Positions 1 through 10,388 of a DNA stretch of 32,371 nucleotides are shown one piece after another. The notes beneath the pieces are model-generated. The model saw nothing but the letters and a program-made list of their open reading frames with translations, had not been told where the DNA came from and did not search any database. Made by a program: the position numbers and the translations under genes. Numbering within the stretch: the stretch's first letter is position 1; every line of letters starts with the position of its first letter. Where the stretch lies: contig NAOQ01000052.1 in NCBI GenBank assembly GCA_002751075.1, positions 209,344 through 241,714 on the forward strand, written 5' to 3'. This DNA comes from Ichthyophonus hoferi. Lineage: Eukaryota > Opisthokonta > Ichthyosporea > Ichthyophonida > Ichthyophonidae.

Positions 1-28
<28 letters not shown>
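1..28. repeat. AT dinucleotide microsatellite
   Basis: The window opens with an uninterrupted (AT)n tract of 28 bases. It probably continues beyond the left edge. Confidence 0.95.
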
Positions 29-30
<2 letters not shown>

Positions 31-31
<1 letters not shown>

Positions 32-260
32 TACCGTTACAAGACCGTCAACTCCAAAGACCCAGGTGGTACAGTTAGTTAGCTGGTAACAAGTGAATCA
101 GAAATCCTTGGCCCAATATTAAGATCAGAAGTAAAAGCTGCCTCTATTGCTAGCCCAGCCAGAAACACTTATAAACAACACCTGGTTAGAGCCTCCGAAC
201 CTGTGGACAAGTCACTTTAATTGCCACAGATTGCTGTATATATATCAGTATTGCTATTGA
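31..260 (+). mobile_element. Fragment related to the Ty1/copia fossil at the right end
   Basis: Bases about 195-245 match the reverse complement of about 32,240-32,305: two blocks of 15-18 bases, each with about one mismatch, are separated by the same distance in both copies. The right-hand copy lies inside a recognisable copia pol relic, so this piece is probably a small remnant of the same family in opposite orientation. No protein domain is recognisable here alone. It is a broken, old fragment and its outer limits are uncertain. Confidence 0.4.
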
Positions 261-330
261 TGAAAGAAACCCGTTTCCTTAGATAATGAATACGAATGCG
301 ATTTATAAGGCCATGGACCAGTTATTACCG

Positions 331-2090
331 TCTTTGATTGGTACTATAAACTTATATGGATGCGGTAATTGGTCGCATGTGTTTTTAATAAATTGCCTTG
401 CTTTAATTAAAGTTACCTATTGTTACACTGCTAATATATATATAACAGTACACATATATTCTGCCTAAGTAATAGTGCCAATTTCACCCTAGCGAAAGAG
501 GTTATCCAGTGATCTAGACATAGTAATCCATTGTGCTATCTATTATATCTGTCGCTTATCATGGGTTTAACTGAGTTAATGATAAAATACGTACCGCAAT
601 ATTTGTTGTTTACAAGTCCATGGAGTAGTTTCATACGGAATAATTTATGTGTGAAGAACTGTAAATTACAAATAGCATGCCATGTTCACACTGTTGTCAT
701 GGTTACATAACATTTTCAAGAGAACTATGCACGTTGTGGTAGTATGGCAATGTTACAGATCAGTTACTTCCTGTTCAAGACCACTTCATTTTTTTGTATG
801 AAATTTTGAATATATTGTTTTGATTACTTAGTGACTAACTCTCAGGTAGATACCAAATGAACATTAATTTACTAAAAGCACACATATACATCCTTAAAGA
901 TTATTGTTTGAGGGCATGTAAACAAAAAGATTATTATTACTTAAAGTGATAGCACACATATATATATATACTATTAACAATACAATATCCGATAGAGTTG
1001 TGTATATTGTAGTAATTGGTATAGAAAACATTAGAATTGAATCGAGACAGGATTGTCCCTGTATTTTATGTAGCTACATAAAAAATATATCTCATAGGAT
1101 AAACTTAGGTTATTCACACTATATAACTATCACGATCTGATTCTGATAAGTATATAAGAATACTAGCAGCACTAGTACTCTTCAAGGGCTAAGCCACGAT
1201 ATACGACTTCTTTATATAACGGCTAATAATCATTAGACCCTATTTCATAAAACACTGCACAAAAACAAAAAATATATCTAGAGAACACGTAGAAAAGATA
1301 CAAGGAAATATAAAAAAACGTAACGCACATTTTATATCTCTACACGGCTCCACTGACCCTGATAGGGCATCAAAGAAAACCAAGACTAAGTTTAACTCCA
1401 CTTAATCACACAGATGTTTCATTTATATCTGACATCAAGCAAAGCGTAGAAGACGTCAATAGATTAAAAGAGGATAGAATGAAAGTAGAATTAGAAGAAG
1501 ACATTTTTAATTTTTTCCAGATCTTTAATACTTGATCTCAATTCTCCAATTGGTCTAATGTATGTGTCCTTATTTGAATGGTTTTTTAACTAATGCCCAC
1601 ATCATTAGTCTCATTGCTCACTCTTAGTTCACTTCGGCTAACAAATTATTTCATCTGAGTTAAAATGCTGTTAAAGCAATGAATATTGGAGAAATCATTT
1701 CATGATCCAGTTATCGCCAGCTTGTTGGTTGTGCTACGTATTCCTTTGGAGTTGGTAGTCATGCAACTTCCAAACTAGAGAAACCACTCTAGAGATCAAA
1801 GAGATTTATACTAACTCAGATAAAGATTTGACCTTTGAATATATCTTACTGGCTCAAAGTAGGAAGTCAAATTCATATTACAATAATTATTATACAGGAA
1901 TTATAATAAATATCATATATAGACTAATTATCAATTTTGATTGATTAATTCATTATATCTATAACCATTTTAACCTGTCATATATGTAGCTATATTAGAA
2001 AGACCGTTGTACTGTTAAGATATAGTATACCATACATATATTAATAAGACTGCTCAAACAAGAATACTTAATTAATTTAGGTATTTATTT
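331..2090. other. Long stretch with no recognisable gene
   Basis: AT-rich DNA with short AT runs (for example near 955-970). An open stretch without a start codon runs from about 1,316 to 1,535 on the plus strand and reads charged, coiled-coil-like residues near its end. It is short enough to occur by chance in DNA of this composition. Short matches to the dispersed repeat seen at 5,670-6,010 lie near 590-620 and 1,715-1,760. I see no RNA gene or promoter I could support. Confidence 0.5.
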
Positions 2091-2860
2091 ATATGGCTAT
2101 AATTATTTAATATAATTAGCAATTATTATTAGACATGTGGTCTGGAAAAACAGTTAGTACAATCACTTGATGTTTAATGGCAATCTACAATGATCGATCA
2201 AAATTGAACCAGCCAATGGCAGAGATCCTGCAACTATATTAGAGGCCATTTCATATCATAGGTTTTGGATTCAGATAACACATATTGCTTAGGCATACTG
2301 CCTAGGACAAATCCTGCCGACTTGTTTAATAATAAAAGTATGTCTTAGCATATCTGTACTCCGGGTATGCGAAGAGACACGTTAAAATGCCTCTAAATTT
2401 GGTATTCCCTCTTCTCTTAAACGAATATAGGTCACAGGAACGCTCTTGTCTTTAATTATAATTTCCAACAAAGACTAATAAAAATCTCCCTATATGTAAC
2501 AAACGAGTATGATAACAATAAAAAATAATAATGTAAGTGCAACAAAACACTTTGCTTTTAAAAATGCTAATAAACACAATTTGCATATACTTAAGTATTT
2601 TACATATAGAGAAGCATACATATAGTCAGCTCAGTTACCTTCACAAGTGTTTAACATCATATATATCAGTATTATTGCTATATATATGATAATTTATATT
2701 ATGGGTTGAATTTACTCTTTATACGAGTTAATAAAAAGTATTAGAAAAATGAAAAAAAAACGATAATAGTAAATTTTCTTTTAAAGATTCATTAAGAATA
2801 GATGTAGTTGTAGCAGTAGTTATAAGTGTGTTTGATCAATATGCACTAAAGGCATATACA

Positions 2861-2866
2861 TTTATT
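2861..2866 (-). terminator. Candidate polyadenylation signal of BTB1
   Basis: AATAAA on the minus strand, about 57 bases after the BTB1 stop codon. The 3' flank is also conserved behind BTB4, but there the hexamer reads AATGAA. The assignment rests on position and motif only. Confidence 0.35.
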
Positions 2867-2922
2867 GTGTATTATACAATTAAAAACGCCCATTATTATA
2901 TAAAGTGCGTACATCATTATAT

Positions 2923-3540
2923 CTAAAATTTCAAACCTTTGAAAGAATATGCCTTAAACCAATAATCTATCATATTGACTAAAACCCACCCTGGCAACTG
3001 ACTTAGTTCATGTCTCATGCGATCATTAATCCTTATTTGAACACAAGTATCATTTCTGCCAAAATAATGAAGAAAAAATGATGAATCGCATAGTTTCTGT
3101 ATAGCGTCCTTAGACAATGAACACTCAATACCAACATTTGTCAAGGCAACTACACCTCCGACAGTAGGTGATTGAATAATAGATGATTTAAGTAATTTCA
3201 CTAATTCATCCTGCTGATAAAAGTGTGCAAGTGGAAGTAAGGCAATTGCCTCAGATGAAGTACATGGGTAATCCTTCACACCCATATGGCATAAAATGGC
3301 ACGATAAAGACATCTATCGAAACTGCTTGAGGTGAATTGTGAAATGCATAAAGAATTAGTGGCGTTTTCAGTGGAGTTATTTGTAAAGATGGCCGCGAGG
3401 ACAGGGGAGGCAGCACAGAGAATTCCTTTGGGTATCTCAATGATGGCATTATCAAGAGAGAAAGTCACAGTAATAATTTCTAAATTACTTTTGGGGTTGA
3501 GAGTGCCAAAAAACTTTATGACTCCTTCTAATGATTGCAT
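2923..3540 (-). CDS. BTB/POZ domain protein, array copy 1 (BTB1)
   Basis: Intronless gene of 205 codons. Residues about 20-120 read as a BTB/POZ fold: a beta strand (ITVTFSLDNAIIEIP), then LCAASPVLAAIF, the equivalent of the usual 'LaarSpvF..mF' helix, a strand LCISQF, FDRCLY, and a helix pair around LLPLAHFYQQDELVKLL. The remaining 80 residues are helical and end with a conserved LSQLPGWVL motif, the position of a BACK-like tail. BTB proteins dimerise and often recruit cullin-3 ligases or act as scaffolds; which applies here cannot be told. No signal peptide, membrane segment, Kelch or zinc-finger partner domain is present, so it is a short stand-alone BTB. The start is chosen because MQS(F/S/L)E is shared by three copies and sits behind a conserved pyrimidine-rich leader ending TTTCAAA. 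The stop is TAG. The gene is AT-rich in codon use, unlike dyskerin nearby. Confidence 0.85.
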   Translation of the reverse strand: MQSLEGVIKFFGTLNPKSNLEIITVTFSLDNAIIEIPKGILCAASPVLAAIFTNNSTENATNSLCISQFTSSSFDRCLYRAILCHMGVKDYPCTSSEAIALLPLAHFYQQDELVKLLKSSIIQSPTVGGVVALTNVGIECSLSKDAIQKLCDSSFFLHYFGRNDTCVQIRINDRMRHELSQLPGWVLVNMIDYWFKAYSFKGLKF

Positions 3541-3602
3541 TTTGAAAGGAAGGGGAAGTAGGGTGGTTGTGGAAAAAATAGAATATGTTTATGCTGTTAC
3601 GA

Positions 3603-3627
3603 TTCCTGAACATTTATAATATAAACT
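3603..3627 (-). promoter_or_regulatory. Conserved TATA-like element upstream of BTB1
   Basis: On the minus strand this reads approximately GTTTATATTATAAATGTTCAGG, 65-85 bases before the start codon. The same block recurs at the same distance before BTB2 (9,503-9,529) and BTB4 (18,887-18,912). Position, AT core and conservation in three copies suggest a core promoter. No transcript data support it. Confidence 0.45.
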
Positions 3628-4267
3628 ATTGGCTAGATTCAAATATCTAATTAGAAGATATTATAAATATAAGGCGGTTAATTGTATCAATGGTAAAAGA
3701 TATATAATCGATTAGTTTTTTTAAGTAAACGTCCAATTAAACTAGTAATTTATATGAATGGATGCAAGGAATCAAGTGTACTTATTTCAGTCAGAAATTG
3801 ATTATAAACCTTTGCCTCATTACCGAGGCTTTCATTAGCACTCTCCTGAGCTCCCAGCATTTTATGTTTACCAATAAGAATCTCTCTATTTATTATTGGG
3901 AGAGAATTCATTCCAAAATTGGCAAAATGATAAAACGCAATGGCGGTTTATATTGGTTTTTATTTATATATAGCGTTAAAACATTCTACCTATAGGATTT
4001 GTTTAGATTTGATTTTAGCCAATAGCGTATTTTGTGGAAGCAATTGTAAACAATTTTTGCCACTTAAATTAATAACAATCGTTAGCATTACTCAATGAAA
4101 AGTCACAAAAAAGTGATTTTATTTGTCGATTAATCAATATTTTTTTTAAAAAAATGGAGAGAAAATAAGAGGAAACAAAGGGAAAAAAATAAGCGATATA
4201 CATGCGATTATAATACTAATCAATGAGATTAAAACCTATTTGTGATTACATTCTTATTGGCTTTTCC

Positions 4268-4437
4268 TATTGGTCAACTAAGTTATCCGGTTAGCATTTG
4301 CCTTATTATTGGCTGTTAATTAGATTTAGACGGCGTCCTTGTGATTTCATGTTAATAGGCCGTACTTATTAGTCCACCTGGTTATCCAGGTAAAATAGGC
4401 TTCCTCATTGGCTGTTAAGTAGATTTAGATAACGGCC
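4268..4437. repeat. Two direct ~71-bp repeats with CCAAT-type cores, unit A
   Basis: Copies at 4,268-4,338 and 4,367-4,437 share a TATTGGTC-like start, a central GTTATCC.GGT, and an ATTGGCTGTTAA.TAGATTTAGA end. ATTGG is the reverse of a CCAAT box. The pair lies about 0.73-0.9 kb upstream of BTB1 and is preserved in unit B at 10,218-10,388, so it predates the A/B duplication. Confidence 0.6.
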
Positions 4438-5669
4438 ATATAAATAATTGCATGTTTTATGTTGAGGGTTGTGCCAACCGCAATAATGCGTAGTATTATA
4501 TTATTATATGCTTTGTATATTGCATATTTATTTACCAAGTTATATGTTATTTATTACATACAATATATAGTCATGAAGAACTATTTAGACATTTTTCTAT
4601 AGAAATCTTTATAGTATTTACTAGTTAGACTACTCACCACGCACTTCTTTAAAACTATGTTTGTATTATACATTACGATTTTCTTTTTCTTTTTCTTTTG
4701 CGATTATTCTTCTTCAAACTTCAATATATTAAATAACTTTATCATTACCAATATATACGAAAAACACGTGGATATGATTGATTGATTATTATAACTTCCT
4801 ATGGTAAAACAATGACCTAGACTTGGTAGTTACAATTTAGACTATAGAAGTCATTTATCATATCATACTCTTTAGCACAATTAAAGTAAAATCTTGCTAA
4901 TAATAAATCCTTGGCAGTAGTATGTTTGTTTATCTTTAAACTGTGTTCTTTTTCTTTTCCTCATTATCGGCTGTGTCTAGTTCATTTCCTCACATAAGAA
5001 CCTTTACTTTTTATTAACACAACCCATCGTAAATATATCCATTGTGAAAGGCTTTTAGGTAAAGGGGGTATATAGGCACATTAATGTATGCATACTTGTG
5101 TATGAATCAACCCGTCAGCTATTTGTTATATATTAATGAACACCTTTGCTATTTATGTGTATATGCGTGCATATGTCTATATTATATATATGTATATGAA
5201 AAACCTGTATAAATACACCGCATGGATTATTTCATCTTCTTAACTCTTTTTTGACATTAGCTAGATAGATTAATTACAGAATTTACTATACTCTTGGATA
5301 GTAAGCTCCAGGTGTAATAGATAATATCCAGTGTTAATATTACGATGCTATATCTGCAAACTTAATGCAGGTGATCAGCAGCATCAAAGTAGGCACAGTC
5401 CAAGTGACTGCCTATGTTTTGAAATGAAAAAAACTTTGCACCTTTAGATTTGTATAAAATATTTGTTCACAGTTGTAGCATATTTTTAATTGTGTTTAAA
5501 TTTTTAGCGTTGTAAATAAAAACAAAGAGAAGGAGAATATACGGAGCCGTCTAGAAATAGTATACAGAGACATATAGAAATTGTGCCACGTTCATGTTAA
5601 ACAGACGCTGTCTAAGAATATTATGTAATCCGTGTAAATAGCGCCGTCAGGGACCCCCGTCCTTATTCT

Positions 5670-6010
5670 TCCGCAATATTTGTTGATCACAGGTGTCAAT
5701 TATAAATTATTTTATCAATGTCAATGGGACCCGTAAGAAATACAGTTTATAGAAGACCTCTGAGGCCACTAGAATTATCTTATCTTATCCAAAATAATCC
5801 AATGCGATTGTATCTTGTTTTTATTGGCTGTATAGCTAGTTATTTTATTTAGTATAAGTGCTCGTATTCTATTGAATTGACAAATAAATATATCTATTTA
5901 AGGACGTTGTGTTATCAATTAATAATGGGCCAATTACTGCACAATCCGTTTGTTCCTGGAACTTCAGCTGATCTACGTATTCATCCGGAGTTGAATAGTT
6001 TTGCAAGATT
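5670..6010 (+). repeat. Dispersed repeat copy in unit A, absent from unit B
   Basis: Holds a core related to 'gatcacagaggcccacta' (here near 5,740-5,790) and an end block 'ctacgtattcatccggagtt' (near 5,970). The core recurs at 6,755-6,880 and 30,595-30,715, and the end block near 1,715-1,760 and 30,770-30,800. It falls within the first of the two stretches present in unit A but missing from unit B, which fits insertion after duplication. Family and ends are not determined. Confidence 0.45.
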
Positions 6011-6689
6011 TGTACGGCCCATAGTGTAGAATGCATTAACTAGAGCAGTCAAGAATATTTCGGACAATATTATTATTTATTAGTTCTAAGCTTGAGTGCC
6101 AATGCATTGTGATATGTAAGTAGATTTCTTGGGCAATTAATTAATATTATTAACTCTATCTCTCCCACCTTCAAAACCATCTGGTCATTGACAGAATCTG
6201 TATGTTCTCGCAAGTATTAATTTTTTTATAACTGTATATGTGATTATTAAATTACAATGTCACATTACACTAGTGCAAACTGTAAGAATAGGCACGAAAT
6301 CATAGAAAGTATTGGAAATAGAACTAGTATCTGTTGTATTGAGTTTATCATGCTGTTGTCTTCAGGTAAAGGGCAGGTTCTATCTCTAGCTAGCTGCTCT
6401 TGCGTTTGTCTCTGCTGATCAATGGATATAGAGGCTTTTAGTTTCTTATTTGGTGATATATTGTATATTTAATAATTGTAGTCCAATTGTGACTGTGTAT
6501 ATATAGTTATGGTATTATTATTATTATTATTATTGGAAGAAGCAATACCAGACTCAACCATTTGGCCTTCCAGTAAAGTATCTAGATTATCTGCTTCAAC
6601 TTCTTCGACAACTATAGATATAATATAAAAAACCATAAAGCACATAGATTGAACAGTATTTATTATTAATTGTTTTTGTTCCTTTTATA

Positions 6690-6960
6690 GTTTCCTGATC
6701 TGTGCTTAGCACAGGTGTTAAGTTTGGTTAACACCCGCATAGCTCTATTCAATAATCTAAATGGGATCAATCATGAATATTCTTATTGGTTAATAAATCG
6801 GTTCATGAAAGATCACGGAGACCCACTAGGATTGTCTGATCTTCTTTCGATAATCTTATACTATCGTGTCTTTATTTGGATGGCTTGGTTTTGTAACATA
6901 AGGAATAAGTTGTAGCAAAAAAAGACATTGAAGGCTTTGGCTCCAACAAGAAGTAACGGC
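6690..6960 (+). repeat. Second dispersed repeat copy in unit A
   Basis: Matches 30,590-30,720 over more than 100 bases, including 'aatattcttattgg.taataaa' and 'catgaaagatcac.gag.cccactagg'. It is absent at the corresponding place in unit B, where sequence passes directly from about 11,690 to the equivalent of 6,965. No coding capacity or terminal repeat is recognised. Confidence 0.6.
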
Positions 6961-8798
6961 ATAAAAGGACTGGTTGGGTCACCAAATAATTTAGTTATTC
7001 GTCTCCAAATATTGCTAATATTCTCTGGATCTTTATATACAGGACACTCTGTATCTCACTGTCTGAGACCCTTAGATAATCATCCACAATTATTCCTTTA
7101 TAGTTTTTTTTACACTATATTTTCTTTGAACAAATACTGCTTATCATTTGTTCAAATATGAACTGTTCTTTACCTATCTCATATCTGAAATAAGTTGTTT
7201 GAATTCTCATTGGTATTCAACTTTTTTGAATAATTGATTTACTCAATATTATTGGACATAAAGAATTCAATCAGAATCACTCATAATTCATTTATTTGAT
7301 TATCTATTTGTGAGACTGTATTCGATTGAATTTTTAGGCATTCCAATTGATTATTTGATACACAATTCAGTTATCTCTTAATTATTAATTCATCAAATAC
7401 AATGCAATAGTTTTTGTTATATGATCAGTTTAGTAGTAATTGTAAACAGGTAGTATTTTGATAATTTTAAATGATATTGTTATTGATGCTAACCGAGTAC
7501 TATTTTGTCTATAGATATAATTCTGGAGATCATAGCCATAGAATAAATATATATAATCTGTATTCCATCCAAAAAAATACTTTGGGGTGAGATCGTATAT
7601 GCTCTGTTGTATTTTCATTGATTTGGCTGAAGCTCAGCTTTCTGTCTAACCTAGTTTTCCTCTGTCTCCTCTACCGACTTTAACATCTCATTATACAAAT
7701 AAGTTATATCTATTAGTCTAAGTCTCTCAGGCTTCTTCTGTTGGAAGGAGTCAATGATCCCCAACATTTACTCTTAATTAGCTGTTTTTTTCTAAATTTT
7801 ACTTAAAATTAAACTAATCTTTTACTTATACCATGACTGTGCTAGATTTGCTACTCATTGTTAGTCAACCCCCATGATTACTTGATTTTATATTTGATCA
7901 ACTAATTAATCTACTTGATATAATTGGAGGTAACTGACTCAATTACAACTATTAATAATGAAGCATTTAATAGCATTAGTAGTTATTATTTGCTATGTAT
8001 TCGGAAAAAATAGCTAGTACAATCTATTTGTGCTGAATGACAATCCAAGATGATTGATTAAAATTGAACCAGTCATTGGCAGAGGTCCTGTGACTATATT
8101 ACAAGCCATTTCAGATCATAGATTTTGGGTTCAGATAACACCTATTGCTTAGGCATCCTGCTTAAGACAAGTCTTGCCGACTTGTGTAATAATAAAAATA
8201 TCTCTTAACACATCTGTACTCCGTTTATGCAAAGGGACACGTTTAAACTTCCCTTATTTCGGTATTCTCTCTCCTTCTATACAAATATTGGACACGGGAA
8301 CGCTCTTGTCTTCATTTACTATTTTTAAAAAAGACTGTCAATTTTTTTCTGTATCATAATAGACGAGTATGATAACAATAAAAAAGAATAATCTAAGTGC
8401 AGTGAAACCTATGGTTTAAAAAATGCCAATAAATCTGTTTTGCATATACACAAGTATTTTTTATATAGAGAGAAATACATATGGCTACTTCAATCACCTT
8501 CACATTTATCTTGTTTTACACGAACCAATGTTATTTCTGTAGGTATGATAGTGTGTGAAATAATATGTATGTATATATGTTAACTTCTACTGTAGGTCAA
8601 TTTTACTCTCTGAAAGAGTCAATAAAAAATATTTAAATACAGAACTACAATAATAATAGTTTATTTTCTATTCAAAACCCAGCATCTGTAGTTTTAATTA
8701 TAAGGATAGGCGCAGATCTATCAGTTCAGTAAATAATACATATCCATTATATATACTACAATTAAATAAACCCATTATTACATACAGTGCATACTTCT

Positions 8799-9434
8799 TT
8801 AAATCTCTTCTACCAAATTAGAAAAAATATATGTTATAAAACATCTTTCAATCATATCAGCTACAACTGACGTTGGTAACTCACTTAGTTTTTCTCTGAT
8901 GTTTGGTTGAAGTGCAATTCGAACACCATAATAAGGTCCACCAGGATATTCATGCACATCCTTAATAGTAAAGCACAACCTATTTAGTTTTAGGATAACA
9001 TCAGCCTGCCATTTGCAGTTAATGTCGACTTGCGCAAAGGCGATTGCACTTTCTAATGTGGGCGAGTTAATAAAAATTGATTTAAGTACTTTCACTAATG
9101 TATCTTGTTGGTAGAAGTGTGCGAGAGGAAGTAATGTAACCACATCAGATGAAGTGCATGGGTAATCATTTAGATCCATTTGACATCTAATGGCAAAATA
9201 CAAAAACTTGTCGAAGGCTCTTGAAGTGAATTGTGAAATGCATAAACAATCAGTGCTGTTTTCAATGGAATTATTTGTAAATATGGCGGCGAGGACTGGG
9301 GAGACAGCACAGAGAACTCCTCTGGGTATTCTAATGGTGACATCATCAAGAGGAAACGTTACGGTAATGATTGTTAAAGCACTTTCGGAGATGAACGTAT
9401 CAAAAAAATTCCTAAAACTTTCAAATGATTGCAT
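8799..9434 (-). CDS. BTB/POZ domain protein, array copy 2 (BTB2)
   Basis: Intronless gene of 211 codons, a paralogue of BTB1. The BTB core is intact: ITVTFPLDDVTIRIP strand, LCAVSPVLAAIF helix, LCISQFTS strand, FDKFLY, LLPLAHFYQQDTLVKVL helices. The C-terminal part, with ANIREKL-like spacing and LSELPTSVV, differs more from the others. Start MQSFESF aligns with BTB1 and BTB4 and follows the same TTTCCTTTCAAA leader. The stop is TAA, and the C-terminus is slightly longer than in BTB1. The function is unknown beyond likely homo- or hetero-dimerisation through the BTB fold. That a second copy keeps a full frame despite clear divergence of flanks and protein argues that it is, or was until recently, under selection. 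Confidence 0.85.
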   Translation of the reverse strand: MQSFESFRNFFDTFISESALTIITVTFPLDDVTIRIPRGVLCAVSPVLAAIFTNNSIENSTDCLCISQFTSRAFDKFLYFAIRCQMDLNDYPCTSSDVVTLLPLAHFYQQDTLVKVLKSIFINSPTLESAIAFAQVDINCKWQADVILKLNRLCFTIKDVHEYPGGPYYGVRIALQPNIREKLSELPTSVVADMIERCFITYIFSNLVEEI

Positions 9435-9502
9435 TTTGAAAGGAAAAGGAAGTAGGAAGTAGGGCTATTGTAAAAAAAGATATAGTATGTTTATGTTGTT
9501 TC

Positions 9503-9529
9503 AATTCCTGAATATTTGCAATATAAACA
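9503..9529 (-). promoter_or_regulatory. Conserved TATA-like element upstream of BTB2
   Basis: Minus-strand GTTTATATTGCAAATATTCAGG lies about 70-95 bases before the start codon and is equivalent to the block before BTB1 and BTB4. Confidence 0.4.
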
Positions 9530-10217
9530 ATTAATTTGGTTCAAATTATCATATAAAAGATACTATAGATATATGGCGTTTAATTTTTATTATTGATAGA
9601 AGATAATGTAACTCGATTAGTCTTTAAGTAAACGTCTAATTGAATTGGTAATTTATATGAATAGTTGTAAGGAATTGAGTATCTTTATTTCAATCAGAAA
9701 TTGATTATAAACCTTTGCCTCATCAGTGAGGCTTTTCATTAGCACTCCCCTGATTGGTTACTTATAAATTTCCATTATGAGTCTCACAGTATTTTATGTC
9801 TACCAATAAGAATATCTTTATATATTATTGAGAGAGAATTCATACCCAAAAAAGCAAAATAATAAAGCGCGATCGCAATTTACATAGGTTTCCATTTATA
9901 TCTAAAGCTAGAACATCTTATAGAATATGTTTAAACTTGATTTTGGCAAATTGTGTATTTTATGAAAGCAATTGTAAACAAATTTTCGGTTCCTTGAATT
10001 AATAACAATGGCTAACATTACTTGATAAAAAGTTATCAAAAAAGTAATTTTAGTTGTCAATTAATCAATATTTTTTTCTTCAAAATGGAGGGCAAAAAAA
10101 CAAGGAAGTAAAAAATGGGGAGAAAAAAGCTATATATATTACTCAACCAACATACAATTAAAATTCCAATCAATGAAGTTAAAAAGCTATTTGTGATTAC
10201 GTATTTTTTGGCTTTGC

Positions 10218-10388
10218 CCATTGGTCAATCAAGTTATCTGGTTAGCCATTCACTTTCAGATTGGCCGTAAATTATATTTAGATAGCATCCTTGTGATTTT
10301 TATCAATTGGCCGTACCTATTGGCCCACTTAGTTATCCAGGTAAAATAGGTTTCCTGATTGGCTGTTAAGTAGATTTAGACGGTGGCC
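10218..10388. repeat. Two direct ~71-bp repeats with CCAAT-type cores, unit B
   Basis: Counterpart of the 4,268-4,437 pair. Copies at about 10,219-10,290 and 10,318-10,388 both keep the ATTGG cores and GTTATC(C/T).GG centre, at a similar distance upstream of BTB2. Confidence 0.55.

Larger units (their letters stand above)
2090..7985. repeat. Tandem unit A of the BTB array
   Basis: First of three head-to-tail units. All begin with a shared segment (near 2,140-2,400, 8,000-8,290 and 12,908-13,210) containing a block that reads 'aaaattgaaccag' and a following 'gcttaggcat'. The minus-strand BTB gene comes next, then several kilobases of shared non-coding DNA. Compared with unit B, unit A carries two extra stretches, about 5,455-6,050 and 6,310-6,960, each holding a copy of a dispersed repeat. 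No further gene is supported between 3,630 and 7,985. Confidence 0.85.

Noticed and set aside
1316-1535. Open stretch of about 73 codons ending in an acidic, helix-like segment
   Set aside because: No start codon, no homologue recognised, no splice signals around it, and of a length expected by chance in AT-rich DNA.
3332-3619. Antisense frames within BTB genes (also 9,190-9,462, 14,027-14,227 and 18,908-19,126)
   Set aside because: They recur because they are reverse readings of the same conserved BTB coding segment; the sense frames carry the domain signature.
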